A DNA stretch of 56,862 bases from an uncultured Bacteroidota bacterium (GCA_903903635.1 CAIUZK010000060.1:1-56862); one strand, 5' to 3'. Numbered from the stretch's first letter, positions 1 to 8,989 are shown. Made by a program: numbers and translations. The notes: generated by a model not told the origin, from the letters alone.

Positions 1-459
1 GTTTTAAACCGTTGGTGGAACATAATTGAATTCACACCTGCAAAGGTAATTCGCCTCTCCATAAGGCAAAGCTACATTATTGCGATCTAAACGCCTATAC
101 CTATAAACTTATTAGCCCTGACCTGTATATCGAATCTTCATCAGCTACAGCTATTGATATTAAATAGTTATTTCCCATGGTGTCAAAAACTATAAATTAA
201 GCCAATATATATTGTTTGCCGGATAATAATATACTCAAAAATAGCAAAAAACAGATGAAATTATATCGAAATTTGGATTTGAAACTATTTGGGTTGACAA
301 AATTATAACAATGATCAAAATTAAAATTATAAAATTAAATTCGCTTTTCCGAATTAAGCTAAACAAATCTCATTTAATTATGTTTATATATCCGTTTAAA
401 TACGGGTACTATTAACATTTTATTACATCAATCTTTGCAATTCACCAAATAACATAATA
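1..459. other. AT-rich intergenic stretch at the window edge
   Basis: No complete gene is visible. Plus-strand frame 1 is open from the first base to a TAA at 88-90, and a second plus-strand frame is open from about 31 to a TAG near 165. Either could be the 3' end of a gene entering from the left, but neither has a recognisable domain. From about 180 to 429 the DNA is very AT-rich with no structure I can name. Confidence 0.4.
430..437 (+). promoter_or_regulatory. Probable -7 promoter element
   Basis: AATCTTTG followed by C differs by one base from the Bacteroidota -7 consensus TAnnTTTG. It lies 22 bases before the ATG at 460. No clear -33 TTG is seen. Confidence 0.4.
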
Positions 460-2187
460 ATGAAAAAGATTTCGACAAAGCGGTCTTTGATTACTGCAGC
501 GGTAAAAAAGAGCATTTTTTTGCTACTTATTTTATCCTCATTTATCACCAAAGCTCAGTTTATGCCTGCAAACGGAGGATATACTGAATACGCCTACCCA
601 CCTTCCCCTCCACCACCAGTAGGCATGACTACGAATAGTTCAAACTACGGCTGGATTGGATCCTGGCCATGCACAGGAGGAACCTTCTGCTGGCTACTCG
701 TAAGTAGTTGGGAAGGGCCAACAGTCTCGGGTATTTCATGGCAGGCATTGGATTATTATACCGGGGTTATTTATGACCAGGGTTATCAAATATATCCCGC
801 CAACGAAGTAAATCTGACAGTGGGTCTTATCACTTCAGCAGGGCCAAATCCACAAATAAACGTATCTTATTACAGGAATGGAGTTGGTCATTTCGTTGAT
901 GTATGGAAGTGGAACTGTCCTTCACATTGGGGTGGACCAGGCGGAATTACGGCTTCCTTTACCAGGCAACTTTCCTGCCTGACAACTTACTCCCAAATCT
1001 CTATGGATTCACACAAAGGATATGGTACTGCCATAGTTTGGGAACAACCCGGCGTTGGTATTAATGTTTGTGCCGGAAACAATAATACTTTCGGGCATCA
1101 GTTCACCATTATGGGCACTGCTAAAAACAGCATACCCGATGTGGCATTTACACATGCCGGCAGCAGTGTACAGCAAATACATGTTGCATCCTATTTTGCC
1201 CCGGCAAATGCTATTAAGGAATACTATGTAAACTGGCCTGATATTATTCCGGGAGGTATGCTTGATATGACATGTACCGCCCTTGGTTGCGCAACGTGTC
1301 CTGTTCCATCTGTAATTGAGGACATGAATCCTGTTGCGGGCATTCCAACTCACATACGGCTGGATGCCCCAGACCATTATTCTGTCCAGAACTGGGCTTA
1401 TACCTACAATATAAGGAATGATATTTATGCCCGTATCATGAACCATAATCCGGGAGGATGGCCTGAGCCTTCATTTGGCGGAGTACCTGCCACCGTATGC
1501 TTTACTGACGGATCATATATCCCGCCAGGATTACCAGTGATAAATGGCGCTACCAACGATATGCCTGTAATTGGATGGGATAACAATAACATATCCGGAT
1601 CGCCAAGCTTTTATGTAGGATGGCATACTGCTTTCAATGACCCGGGCTATAACCCTGGCTCGGATGCATATATCGCCATTCAATTAAAAGAAGGTGGTTT
1701 TATCGCAAATCCTTTGATGCCATTTTCATTTTTCGGCGCTTCTTTTACACCATCCAATATTTCACCAACACCGACTCTTGCATTTAGCAAGCAAAACGAT
1801 ATATCTCCATATCTTTATGAAACATTCTCGGAAATCGGAGGTTGTGGCTTCGATATGAAGCATAGGTTGATACCATGGAGCAGTGGCAGTTTCAAACCAG
1901 GTCGTTCAACTGTAACTCCTGGCGATAATGAAATCAGCATCAACCCAAATCCATTTAAAGATGCACCTGTACTATCTACATCTGAAAATATTGAAAATGA
2001 AAATATAACATTGACAATAACAGACATGAGTGGTAAAAATCTGGGGACTTATAATAACCCCATTTATGGTGCAAACTCTTTCCTGGCAACTGCAACAAGC
2101 AAATTAGTTCCGGGCAATTACCTGATTAGTGTCACCTGTAATAAAATCAATTTCCAGAAAACATTTCAGGTTACAAAAACAGATTAA
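460..2187 (+). CDS. Secreted T9SS type A sorting-domain protein, function unknown
   Basis: The 575-residue product starts with a Lys/Arg-rich stretch and a hydrophobic signal peptide (about residues 15-32, ending in KAQ). The middle is rich in Gly, Trp, Tyr, Asn and Pro and contains several Cys residues, as expected of an exported protein; I recognise no catalytic domain. The last 75-80 residues form a T9SS type A C-terminal sorting domain: the INPNPF motif, then LTITDMSGK and a final LVPGNYLISV strand. Cargo with this tail crosses the outer membrane through T9SS and is normally processed there. It is a single gene, separated from the convergent hem operon by a strong hairpin. The start is supported by the signal peptide and by the promoter-like element at 430. 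Confidence 0.75.
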   Translation: MKKISTKRSLITAAVKKSIFLLLILSSFITKAQFMPANGGYTEYAYPPSPPPPVGMTTNSSNYGWIGSWPCTGGTFCWLLVSSWEGPTVSGISWQALDYYTGVIYDQGYQIYPANEVNLTVGLITSAGPNPQINVSYYRNGVGHFVDVWKWNCPSHWGGPGGITASFTRQLSCLTTYSQISMDSHKGYGTAIVWEQPGVGINVCAGNNNTFGHQFTIMGTAKNSIPDVAFTHAGSSVQQIHVASYFAPANAIKEYYVNWPDIIPGGMLDMTCTALGCATCPVPSVIEDMNPVAGIPTHIRLDAPDHYSVQNWAYTYNIRNDIYARIMNHNPGGWPEPSFGGVPATVCFTDGSYIPPGLPVINGATNDMPVIGWDNNNISGSPSFYVGWHTAFNDPGYNPGSDAYIAIQLKEGGFIANPLMPFSFFGASFTPSNISPTPTLAFSKQNDISPYLYETFSEIGGCGFDMKHRLIPWSSGSFKPGRSTVTPGDNEISINPNPFKDAPVLSTSENIENENITLTITDMSGKNLGTYNNPIYGANSFLATATSKLVPGNYLISVTCNKINFQKTFQVTKTD

Positions 2188-2222
2188 CAGAGCGGAATAA
2201 CCGATCTCTGACTCAAACAAAA

Positions 2223-2270
2223 AAGAAGGAAGTCGCTGTATATTTTACAGCTTCTTCCTTCTTTATTTTT
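2223..2270 (+). terminator. Hairpin terminator between convergent genes
   Basis: The outer arms GAAGGAAG and CTTCCTTC enclose an inner stem GCTGTA/TACAGC with a TATTT loop, followed by TTATTTTT. It lies 36 bases after the T9SS gene and could also stop minus-strand transcription leaving hemD, because A-rich sequence precedes it. Confidence 0.75.
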
Positions 2271-2336
2271 GTTGCTTTTGTTATAAAATTACCATAACCA
2301 CATAAGAACTACCAGGCAACTGAAACCAACCAACTA

Positions 2337-3035
2337 CTATTTATGAAAATACTTTACTACCTTATCAACAAGGTGCTCCTTTGAAGGGGTATCACCAACA
2401 ATAACAATATTCCTGGTCACAGCCTTAATAGCAGTGGCTGTAGTGTTGCCAATAGCAAACAAAACGGTATGCGGCCATATTTTGTTTACCCTGAAGAAAC
2501 TGTTTACTCCATTGGGACTAAAAAACATGATACCCTGATAGTGCTTTATCAATTGTTCCGGAGTTTCTTTTGTTTTATAAACTACGATTTCCCGAACCAT
2601 TATGTCATTATTGTATAAATAATCAGGTAAAGCATCCAAGCGTTTATCGCCGCAAAAAAACACGACATCCGAAACTTCGTTCGCTTTTATAATCCTGGCC
2701 AGACCGGCACCATCTGATGCGGTGCCCTTTATTGCCGCCGGATCAAAATACTCCAAAACAGCCTTTTTTGTCGCATTACCTATACAATATATATTCCAGT
2801 CGGGTTTGAAACTTCTAAATATTGATGACATGGCGCTCAATGCATTAGCGCTTGTAAAAACCGCAGTTAAAGGCAACTTACATAATTCACTCAATTCTTC
2901 CTTCAGGTTATCTTCCCTTATTGGTTCAACCTGAATAAATGATACTGCATCAATCTCCACACCTTGTTCCAGCGCTTTGGATATTATTTTCTGGTCAAGC
3001 TCTGCCGTACTCAATACATACGTATTAATCTTCAT
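2337..3035 (-). CDS. hemD: Uroporphyrinogen-III synthase
   Basis: The 232-residue product matches HemD in length and in weakly conserved features: an N-terminal half around residues 35-70 with TAVFTSANALSAM, a central VVFFCGDKRLDALPDYL, and a C-terminal half with IMFFSPNGVNSFF followed by LFAIGNTTATAI. The family folds as two Rossmann-like lobes and cyclises hydroxymethylbilane to uroporphyrinogen III, inverting ring D. Family sequence identity is always low, so the assignment leans on these motifs and on position. Its ATG lies inside the end of hemC (11-base overlap), indicating translational coupling in hemA-hemC-hemD. Confidence 0.88.
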   Translation of the reverse strand: MKINTYVLSTAELDQKIISKALEQGVEIDAVSFIQVEPIREDNLKEELSELCKLPLTAVFTSANALSAMSSIFRSFKPDWNIYCIGNATKKAVLEYFDPAAIKGTASDGAGLARIIKANEVSDVVFFCGDKRLDALPDYLYNNDIMVREIVVYKTKETPEQLIKHYQGIMFFSPNGVNSFFRVNKIWPHTVLFAIGNTTATAIKAVTRNIVIVGDTPSKEHLVDKVVKYFHK

Positions 3036-3942
3036 TACGAATCAGATTTAAAATTTCCAGGCCGCCATTAGCCAATAACTCAGTTGCTGCCTTAGTACCC
3101 AAATTAGCGGCTCCGGCAATACTCATTTTTTTCTTTACTTCTTTTTTCAGCCTGCCATCCTTACTAAGAATATTGCCTTCAAAAGAAACATCATCTCCCT
3201 CAATTTTGGCCAGTGCGCTTATAGGTGTTGAGCAACCACCCAATAATGCTCTTAAAAAGTCACGCTCTATAGCCGTGCATAATGCAGTATTATTATCATG
3301 AAAAGCAGCACAGGCATCCAGACAATACGTATTCAGTTCTCTTGTAACAACGATAATAGCCCCCTGTGCAGGAGCCGGCAACATCCAATCCAGTTCTATG
3401 GCATTTTCAGGTCGCAACCCAATACGCTCCAGTCCGGCAGCGGCAAATATTGCGCCATGCCATTTACTTTCAGAAACCTTCCTTAATCTCGTATTTACAT
3501 TTCCCCTGAGGTTCTCTATCTGATCGCCGGGAAAGCGATTAAGCCACTGAGCTTTGCGCCTGATTGAACTGGTTGCAATAATGGCAGTACCTGCAGGATG
3601 CGAAGTAGGCGCGCCATGATTCAGTACAAGGAGATCTTTGAATGAAGCGCGGGGCAATACCGCTGCCTGTACAATTCCTTTGGCCATTATGGTTGGCACA
3701 TCTTTCATGGAATGTACTGCAATATCGATTTCACCACCGAGCAGCGCGATATCCAATGCTCTTGTAAAAATACCTTGAACACCAATTTCATATAGCGGCG
3801 TTTTCAGGTCTGTATCCCCCTCACTTTTAATATAAACCAGCTCCGACTTATATCCGTTTTCAGACAGGAGTTCTTTTACTGTTTCAGCCTGCCATACTGC
3901 TAGCTGGCTTTCACGGGTTCCTATCTTGATTATTTTGTCCAT
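3025..3942 (-). CDS. hemC: Hydroxymethylbilane synthase (porphobilinogen deaminase)
   Basis: This 305-residue cytosolic enzyme condenses four porphobilinogen molecules into the linear tetrapyrrole hydroxymethylbilane. Visible family marks are the N-terminal IGTRESQLAVWQ, VHSMKDVPT containing the catalytic Asp, SSIRRKAQ, LRGNVNTRL, PAQGAI, and LLGGCSTP, whose Cys carries the dipyrromethane cofactor. The start codon is one base beyond the hemA stop, and the 3' end overlaps hemD by 11 bases, so the three genes form one tight operon. Length and motif order are normal; nothing is missing. Confidence 0.96.
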   Translation of the reverse strand: MDKIIKIGTRESQLAVWQAETVKELLSENGYKSELVYIKSEGDTDLKTPLYEIGVQGIFTRALDIALLGGEIDIAVHSMKDVPTIMAKGIVQAAVLPRASFKDLLVLNHGAPTSHPAGTAIIATSSIRRKAQWLNRFPGDQIENLRGNVNTRLRKVSESKWHGAIFAAAGLERIGLRPENAIELDWMLPAPAQGAIIVVTRELNTYCLDACAAFHDNNTALCTAIERDFLRALLGGCSTPISALAKIEGDDVSFEGNILSKDGRLKKEVKKKMSIAGAANLGTKAATELLANGGLEILNLIRNED

Positions 3943-3943
3943 A

Positions 3944-5263
3944 CTATGCTATGTATTCGTTTATTGCCTGTATGAAATGACAGCCTAAAGTATTGTTTTT
4001 TCTGATCTTTACAGCAAGTGAACTGATCACTTTCTGAATTTTATCATCATTCACAATATTCGATTCCGCTTCAAACATACAGCTTCCTACCAATACAGGC
4101 GCAATATATATCTCTTTTAGCTTGTTTTTTACTGTTTTAAGCACAGGTACATGCTTACGCAATTCATACCATTCTGTAAATTCTGCGATTATCGTATTAA
4201 TGATAGCCACAGCTTTAGGCACTTCCGCTTTGCGCTGAGATAAAGTTTCGTCCTTTATTTTCGACAAAATATCCACATCCACAAACTTCACGTTGGGCAA
4301 TTTCTGAGCATCTTGCGCAGTATTGCAGGGAATCGAAAAATCGATTACCAGTTTCCTGCCTTTATTTTCGAGATGATTTGCCAAAACAACCGGCTCTGAA
4401 GAACTTGTTGATACCAATATTATATTTGCACTCGCCAATTCACTTTCCAGGCGCTCAATAGGCGCATAATTCAGTCCAAGTTCGCTGGCAAGTTCTTTTG
4501 CTGTCTCTTCAGTTCTGTTTATTAATGTAATATTATGAGTATTCAGATAGTCTACCAGATTGCGGCATGTTGATTTGCCGATTTTACCTGTGCCGAGCAA
4601 TACTATTTTCTTATCCTCTATATTTACTTTCTCCCTGGCAATATAATGCTCTATGGTAGGAGTTGTCATCATATGGGCTGACGATGGACATTTCATGCCG
4701 GGAGTCCTGGTTGGACCTTCAAAAAATTCTCTTATATATTGTACCGCTGCAAATGATACGGAAACAGTACCTCCACTGAGTGCTGTATGTGTTTTAATAG
4801 CTTTAGAGGCCTGTAATACCGAATTAATCAGCCTTTCGAGGAATGTACCAACAAAACCCTGTTTTTTTGCATTTTTAACCGCAATCTTGATCTGCCCTAA
4901 TATTTCATAATCACCTAATATCTGAGAATCAAGACCAGCAGCAACATTAAAAAGGTGTTCGATGGCACTTCTGTTGTTCTTTGCATAGCAAATTTCATTA
5001 AATGTAGCTTCGTCACCCGCAGTTACACTGCAAATAAGGCTGATCAATTGTTTTGGAGAAGAAGCAAAACCATATATCTCAGTCCTGTTACAGGTAGAAA
5101 GGATAAAAAACTCATTAAGACCATACTCAGGGGCAACCGCTAAAAGCTGATCATATTGCTCATTGTTTACTGCAAACATGCCCCTCAAAGAAGCATCTGT
5201 TTTCTTATAATTAATTCCTATTGCCCAAAAATTCTGAATGTTCTGCGTGTCTTTCGTATTCAT
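3944..5263 (-). CDS. hemA: Glutamyl-tRNA reductase
   Basis: The product reduces glutamyl-tRNA to glutamate-1-semialdehyde, the first committed step of the C5 tetrapyrrole pathway. The N-terminal catalytic domain has GINYKK and ILSTCNRTEIY (catalytic Cys near residue 58) and the GLDSQILGDYEILGQIK signature; the NADPH domain has VLLGTGKIGKST; a C-terminal dimerisation helix follows. I chose the ATG at 5263 (439 residues) rather than the TTG at 5290, because a -7 promoter element overlaps the TTG. Odd feature: about residues 181-213 (DNA 4625-4723) add a Pro/Thr/Met-rich linker between the catalytic and NADPH domains that I do not remember from ordinary HemA. It begins the hemACD operon. Confidence 0.93.
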   Translation of the reverse strand: MNTKDTQNIQNFWAIGINYKKTDASLRGMFAVNNEQYDQLLAVAPEYGLNEFFILSTCNRTEIYGFASSPKQLISLICSVTAGDEATFNEICYAKNNRSAIEHLFNVAAGLDSQILGDYEILGQIKIAVKNAKKQGFVGTFLERLINSVLQASKAIKTHTALSGGTVSVSFAAVQYIREFFEGPTRTPGMKCPSSAHMMTTPTIEHYIAREKVNIEDKKIVLLGTGKIGKSTCRNLVDYLNTHNITLINRTEETAKELASELGLNYAPIERLESELASANIILVSTSSSEPVVLANHLENKGRKLVIDFSIPCNTAQDAQKLPNVKFVDVDILSKIKDETLSQRKAEVPKAVAIINTIIAEFTEWYELRKHVPVLKTVKNKLKEIYIAPVLVGSCMFEAESNIVNDDKIQKVISSLAVKIRKNNTLGCHFIQAINEYIA

Positions 5264-5287
5264 ATACTTTGATTCAAAACTCTGACA

Positions 5288-5295
5288 CAAAAGTA
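5288..5295 (-). promoter_or_regulatory. -7 promoter element of the hem operon
   Basis: TACTTTTG on the minus strand is a perfect TAnnTTTG match, 24 bases upstream of the hemA ATG. It fixes the start at 5263, because a TTG start at 5290 would lie inside the promoter. Confidence 0.6.
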
Positions 5296-5653
5296 CTCCG
5301 AGAACCGCGCTGAGCCTAATTTTTCAGTCATACGTTCGTCATAAACGCACCTGATTGTTATCATAAAAAAACATGTCGAATGTTAGGTTTTCAGGCAGTG
5401 GGGACATGACCAAACTCAGCATATAACAAGTAAAACCAACGATTTTTTTTAGTGCCCGGTTCCTTCTTTACAAGTATATGAATCCACCCCGTATCCAACC
5501 ATCATTTGTAATTCATAGTTTTATGCATCAATAACAATCAACTAACTGTCCTTTAGAAAATCAATTCTCCGCCTTACAACTTTTTTAACGCATCCCCGGT
5601 CCGGCCCAATTAAAAATATCAGTAACTTAGATGCTTTAACCAATATAACAAAG
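5296..5653. other. Intergenic space between divergent hemA and the next gene
   Basis: About 360 bases that must hold promoters for both directions. Apart from the hemA -7 element at its edge I see no convincing operator, hairpin or small ORF. No exact TAnnTTTG precedes the gene at 5654. Confidence 0.4.
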
Positions 5654-6922
5654 ATGAGATCGTTATTTTATGGGGTTGGTTTGGTTACATTGCTCCTCCT
5701 GAATATAGATACCTATGCCTCAAAAATTTTCATCCCTATGGATGCCGAGAGCCAGGCTAACCACTTGAAAGCTTACGGCATCGCTTATGCCGCATTGCAA
5801 AAACAAATCCCGATCGACTGGTTGCTTAATTACAAAGGGGGAAGTTTTGTCATGGACCAGGTTGAAAGTATGGAGCGGCTGTGCAAGCTGCGTGGGGTTA
5901 CCTATGAGGTTATCTGCGACGCCCAATATGGCGGAATTCTTAATTCAATAGCCGATCCTGATTTTAATGGTGATATCATAAAACTTGAAAAAGCCCCGAG
6001 AATTGCTGTTTATACCCCAAAAAACAAAGAACCCTGGGATGATGCGGTTACACTTGTATTGACATATGCCGAGATACCATTTGACAAGCTGTATGATGAT
6101 GAAATGCTGGCAGGAGACCTGGCAAAGTACGACTGGTTGCACCTCCACCACGAAGATTTTACCGGACAATATGGTAAGTTCTGGGCCGGATTCAGAAATA
6201 CTAACTGGTATCAGAACGACCAGAAGGAAGCAGAAGCTACTGCGGCAAGGCATGGTTATAAAAAAGTTTCAATGGAAAAGCTGGCGGTTGCCCAGCGAAT
6301 CCGCGACTTTGTTGCAGGCGGCGGTTATATGTTCGCCATGTGCTCTGCCACCGACAGCTACGACATAGCGCTTGCAGCCGAGGGTGTGGATATTTGCGCA
6401 GATGCTTTTGATGGCGACCCTATGGACCCTAATGCACAGCAAAAACTGGATTTTACTAAATGCTTTGCTTTTAAAGATTTCATGCTGGAAATCAACCCGT
6501 ATGTATATGAGTACTCCTCAATAGACAATACCAATTTCAGGCATGTGCCCATGAATACCGATTATTTTTCACTCTTCACCTTTTCGGCCAAATTTGACCC
6601 TGTGCCTTGTATGCTGTGCCAGAATCACACCACTACCATTAAAGGCTTTATGGGTCAGACTACCTCATTCAGAAAAGAGGTTTTAAAATCAAGTGTACTG
6701 GTTATGGGCGATTTCAAACCAGCCAATGAGGCACGCTACATACACGGTGAATATGGCAAGGGTACCTGGACATTCTATGGAGGCCATGACCCCGAAGATT
6801 ATGAGCACCACGTCGGCGATCCGCCAACTGAGCTGAGTCTGCACCCCAACAGCCCTGGTTACCGGTTGATTCTTAATAATGTACTTTTCCCGGCGGCAAA
6901 GAAAAAACCGAGAAAAACATAA
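5654..6922 (+). CDS. Exported conserved Bacteroidota protein, function unclear
   Basis: The 422-residue product has a hydrophobic N-terminal signal sequence ending near residue 23 and a Lys/Arg-rich end. The body opens with IFIPMDAESQANHLKAYGIAY and continues with WLLNYKGGSF, then a Rossmann-like segment RIAVYTPKNK and VAGGGYMFAMCSATDS, which looks like the nucleophile-elbow region of class I glutamine-amidotransferase-like folds. The tail has GEYGKGTWTFYGGHDPEDY. From memory, homologues across Bacteroidota are often named asparagine synthetase B, but the sequence has neither the N-terminal Cys2 amidotransferase nor the ATP-pyrophosphatase motif of AsnB, so I do not accept that name. A periplasmic place is inferred from the signal sequence. 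It stands alone. Confidence 0.7.
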   Translation: MRSLFYGVGLVTLLLLNIDTYASKIFIPMDAESQANHLKAYGIAYAALQKQIPIDWLLNYKGGSFVMDQVESMERLCKLRGVTYEVICDAQYGGILNSIADPDFNGDIIKLEKAPRIAVYTPKNKEPWDDAVTLVLTYAEIPFDKLYDDEMLAGDLAKYDWLHLHHEDFTGQYGKFWAGFRNTNWYQNDQKEAEATAARHGYKKVSMEKLAVAQRIRDFVAGGGYMFAMCSATDSYDIALAAEGVDICADAFDGDPMDPNAQQKLDFTKCFAFKDFMLEINPYVYEYSSIDNTNFRHVPMNTDYFSLFTFSAKFDPVPCMLCQNHTTTIKGFMGQTTSFRKEVLKSSVLVMGDFKPANEARYIHGEYGKGTWTFYGGHDPEDYEHHVGDPPTELSLHPNSPGYRLILNNVLFPAAKKKPRKT

Positions 6923-6994
6923 TGCGACTGAATTACAGATGTACCATTATTACTGGCCACTGAAACCGGCCGCAACCTGTTTCCGAAAATAAAT

Positions 6995-7002
6995 TAATTT
7001 TG
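6995..7002 (+). promoter_or_regulatory. -7 promoter element close to a start codon
   Basis: TAATTTTG followed by CCCC is a perfect TAnnTTTG match whose last base is only four bases before the ATG at 7007. If used, the message is leaderless or starts inside the gene. In the latter case translation begins at the ATG at 7055. Confidence 0.55.
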
Positions 7003-7006
7003 CCCC

Positions 7007-7414
7007 ATGGCTTCCCAAACATCAAAATCTGCATTAATACCTGCATTGTTAACCATGAAGTGCCCTAGCTGCCGAAAGAGCACTGTATTTGTAAACAAGA
7101 GTATGTTCCCGCTTGGTAGTTTACTCCTGCTTAAAGATGAATGCGAAGTATGCGGTGAAAAAATGAAATCGGAAAGCAATAACGGTGGTGGCATCAACTA
7201 TGCACTTACTATGGTTCTTTTTTTCCTGAACCTGCTTTGGTACTGGCCGATATTTGGTCTGTCCTACAAAGACAACAGTGTTTATTATTTCCTCTTTGCA
7301 AGCCTGGCTGTTGTGATCTTCGCCCAGCCTTACCTCATGCGGCTATCCAGAATGCTCTACCTGTATCTGTATGTCGGATTCGGTCATTCCCGCAGGGTGG
7401 TTATTGAAGATTAA
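7007..7414 (+). CDS. DUF983 family membrane protein
   Basis: This small protein (135 residues) carries a CPSC...CEVC four-Cys metal-binding knuckle (residues about 19-47) followed by two hydrophobic segments (about 65-82 and 87-105) and LMRLSRMLYLYLYVGFGHSR, the typical DUF983 arrangement. Function is unknown for the family. The four Cys suggest zinc. The start is uncertain: the ATG at 7007 lies almost at the predicted transcription start, and the MKCPSC methionine at 7055 would give a product of 119 residues closer to what I remember of the family. It is probably transcribed alone. Confidence 0.75.
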   Translation: MASQTSKSALIPALLTMKCPSCRKSTVFVNKSMFPLGSLLLLKDECEVCGEKMKSESNNGGGINYALTMVLFFLNLLWYWPIFGLSYKDNSVYYFLFASLAVVIFAQPYLMRLSRMLYLYLYVGFGHSRRVVIED

Positions 7415-7660
7415 ATTTCAAAAAGTAATTTCTTTTTTACACTAATCGGCCTCACTTACTCCTTATACCAGAGTAGTCGGGTTAGTATGTTTACCGCAAT
7501 CATAAAACAAAAGTTAAAATCTCCCAAACACTTAACCGGCGGGTCTTTTAACTTTTTTGTTTTTAGCTGTCTTCCTAATTTCACCTACCTAAAATTGCTG
7601 TTCACCGAAATGCTATTGGCAACAGCTTAGGGCATGTAAGAAAATAAAAAATCACAGACT

Positions 7661-7876
7661 ATGAACAGGAACAACAGTATATTTTTTAATGCAGTAACAA
7701 GTGTACTTTTTATCATCGCAACTTTTTGGCTTGCGGTTAACAACCTCACCAGCTTTACCGGATTTAACGGTTCAACCATTATCGCTACTACTTTAGGTAT
7801 AGCAGGAATTACCTTGCTTACCAAAGCAGTAAGGGATGACAGAAACAGCGACCAGGACTCACCGGGCCATATTTAA
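7661..7876 (+). CDS. Small two-segment membrane protein, hypothetical
   Basis: The 71-residue product has a hydrophobic segment at about residues 10-26 and another at about 40-55, with a polar, acidic tail containing DDRNSDQD. I do not recognise a family. Its last 18 bases overlap the end of the convergent membrane-protein gene on the other strand. Coding status rests on the membrane-like pattern and ATG start only. Confidence 0.45.
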   Translation: MNRNNSIFFNAVTSVLFIIATFWLAVNNLTSFTGFNGSTIIATTLGIAGITLLTKAVRDDRNSDQDSPGHI

Positions 7877-8581
7877 TTTATCAGGCTTATTCCGGTCGAG
7901 GTAATTGTAAACCTCATCCATTTCCTGCTTACCTGATTTTAGTGTAGCATAAATTGAAAGCGCCCAGATGGTGACGTAAAAGCATAACAATGGGACCAGT
8001 ATAGAAAATATTACTGAGGATTTTGGAGAATGGTGCCAACTTACAGACCCAAGTATTAAGCTAAAATAAAACGACCCAACAATATCGACCTTCATAATTG
8101 ACTCTAATAGCTTATTGTTTCTTTTCCTGGCCTTGAATTTTACATTAATCAAAATAAAGACTACCATGTAAGCCAGGAAAAGTAGGTCGCCAACCATGTT
8201 TCCTAACCAATATATGGCATTTATTTCAGCCCATAAAAATGCTTTATAACCCAAGAAAGCCAGTATCAAAGCCGGAATAACAAGGACAGGATTTAACAAC
8301 ACCTTTTTTCGTTCTGCCCGATAAATTGTTTTGTATTTTTTCCGGGTATTTGCCTCATAATTGGCCTGCAAATAATAGAAGCCAATAACACCAAAATCAG
8401 CATGAGCGCTTACCATAGCGCTTTCCAGCGTCATATTCGGATTATCCGTCAGTTTCTCTTCTACCTTACACGCAAAATGATCCAGCACTTCTACAATTAC
8501 ACCAGGATCATGAAAACCACGGCTTTCTATAAAGTCAATCAGTTTGCAGATTTGTTCTTCATTTAGTGATATTTTATGCAT
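7859..8581 (-). CDS. PadR-associated membrane protein
   Basis: The 240-residue product has a soluble N-terminal helical domain (about residues 1-80) with ESRGFHDPGVIVEVLDHFACKV, followed by four predicted membrane segments (about 95-113, 122-143, 165-181 and 186-207) and a short charged tail. The start overlaps the padR stop by eight bases, so the two are translated together. PadR genes are often paired with a membrane protein or transporter under their control. The biochemical role is not visible, and I see no transporter or peptidase motif. Confidence 0.6.
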   Translation of the reverse strand: MHKISLNEEQICKLIDFIESRGFHDPGVIVEVLDHFACKVEEKLTDNPNMTLESAMVSAHADFGVIGFYYLQANYEANTRKKYKTIYRAERKKVLLNPVLVIPALILAFLGYKAFLWAEINAIYWLGNMVGDLLFLAYMVVFILINVKFKARKRNNKLLESIMKVDIVGSFYFSLILGSVSWHHSPKSSVIFSILVPLLCFYVTIWALSIYATLKSGKQEMDEVYNYLDRNKPDKLNMAR

Positions 8582-8912
8582 TGCCTAAGTTTGAGTTTAA
8601 GATCAGATTCAAGGATTCCAAAGCCTCTTTCAAAGCATTTATTTTTATTAGTGATTCTTTCTTTCCCTTTTTGGTAAGCGAATAGTATTTACGTATCCTC
8701 CCCTCCACTACCTCACTGGTTGTTTCCAGCAGTCCTTCATCCACAAGTTTGTGAAGGGCCGGATACAGGGCAGCTTCCGTAATGTCCATCCTGTCTTTAG
8801 TAACCTCCCGCACGGCCCTGGTCATTTCATAACCATACATACGGCTGTTTTGTTCCAGCAACTTAAGTATGATGGTTGTAAGACTTCCTTTTATGACCGG
8901 ATTTGGTTCCAA
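8574..8912 (-). CDS. PadR family transcriptional regulator
   Basis: The 112-residue product has the PadR winged-helix layout: KGSLTTIILKLLEQ, then YGYEMTRAV, ITEAALYPALHKLVDEGLLET with the recognition helix, and RKYYSLTKKGKKES for the wing. PadR proteins repress neighbouring stress or efflux genes and release DNA on ligand binding. Translation appears to begin with TTG at 8912; no in-frame ATG lies upstream in a sensible place. A CCTAA/TTAGG palindrome covers its own -7 element, which suggests autoregulation. It overlaps the downstream membrane gene by eight bases. Confidence 0.85.
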   Translation of the reverse strand: MEPNPVIKGSLTTIILKLLEQNSRMYGYEMTRAVREVTKDRMDITEAALYPALHKLVDEGLLETTSEVVEGRIRKYYSLTKKGKKESLIKINALKEALESLNLILNSNLGNA

Positions 8913-8932
8913 AATTTAAACATCAATTAATA

Positions 8933-8947
8933 CCTAACAAAATTAGG
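8933..8947 (-). promoter_or_regulatory. padR promoter with an overlapping palindrome
   Basis: The perfect inverted repeat CCTAA-N5-TTAGG at 8933-8947 overlaps the minus-strand -7 element TAATTTTG at 8938-8945, about 25 bases before the TTG start of padR. A repressor bound here would block the promoter. PadR itself is the obvious candidate. This is inferred from position only. Confidence 0.45.
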
Positions 8948-8989
8948 CATTAAAATCAAATTACCAAATTCCCGCTAAAAAAATACTGC

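Noticed and set aside
5654-6922. Asparagine synthetase B
   Set aside because: No N-terminal nucleophile Cys and no ATP-pyrophosphatase motif; the protein has a signal peptide and a different fold signature.
7627-7824. 65-residue minus-strand frame opposite the small membrane protein
   Set aside because: Antisense shadow in hydrophobic coding sequence without promoter or start signal.
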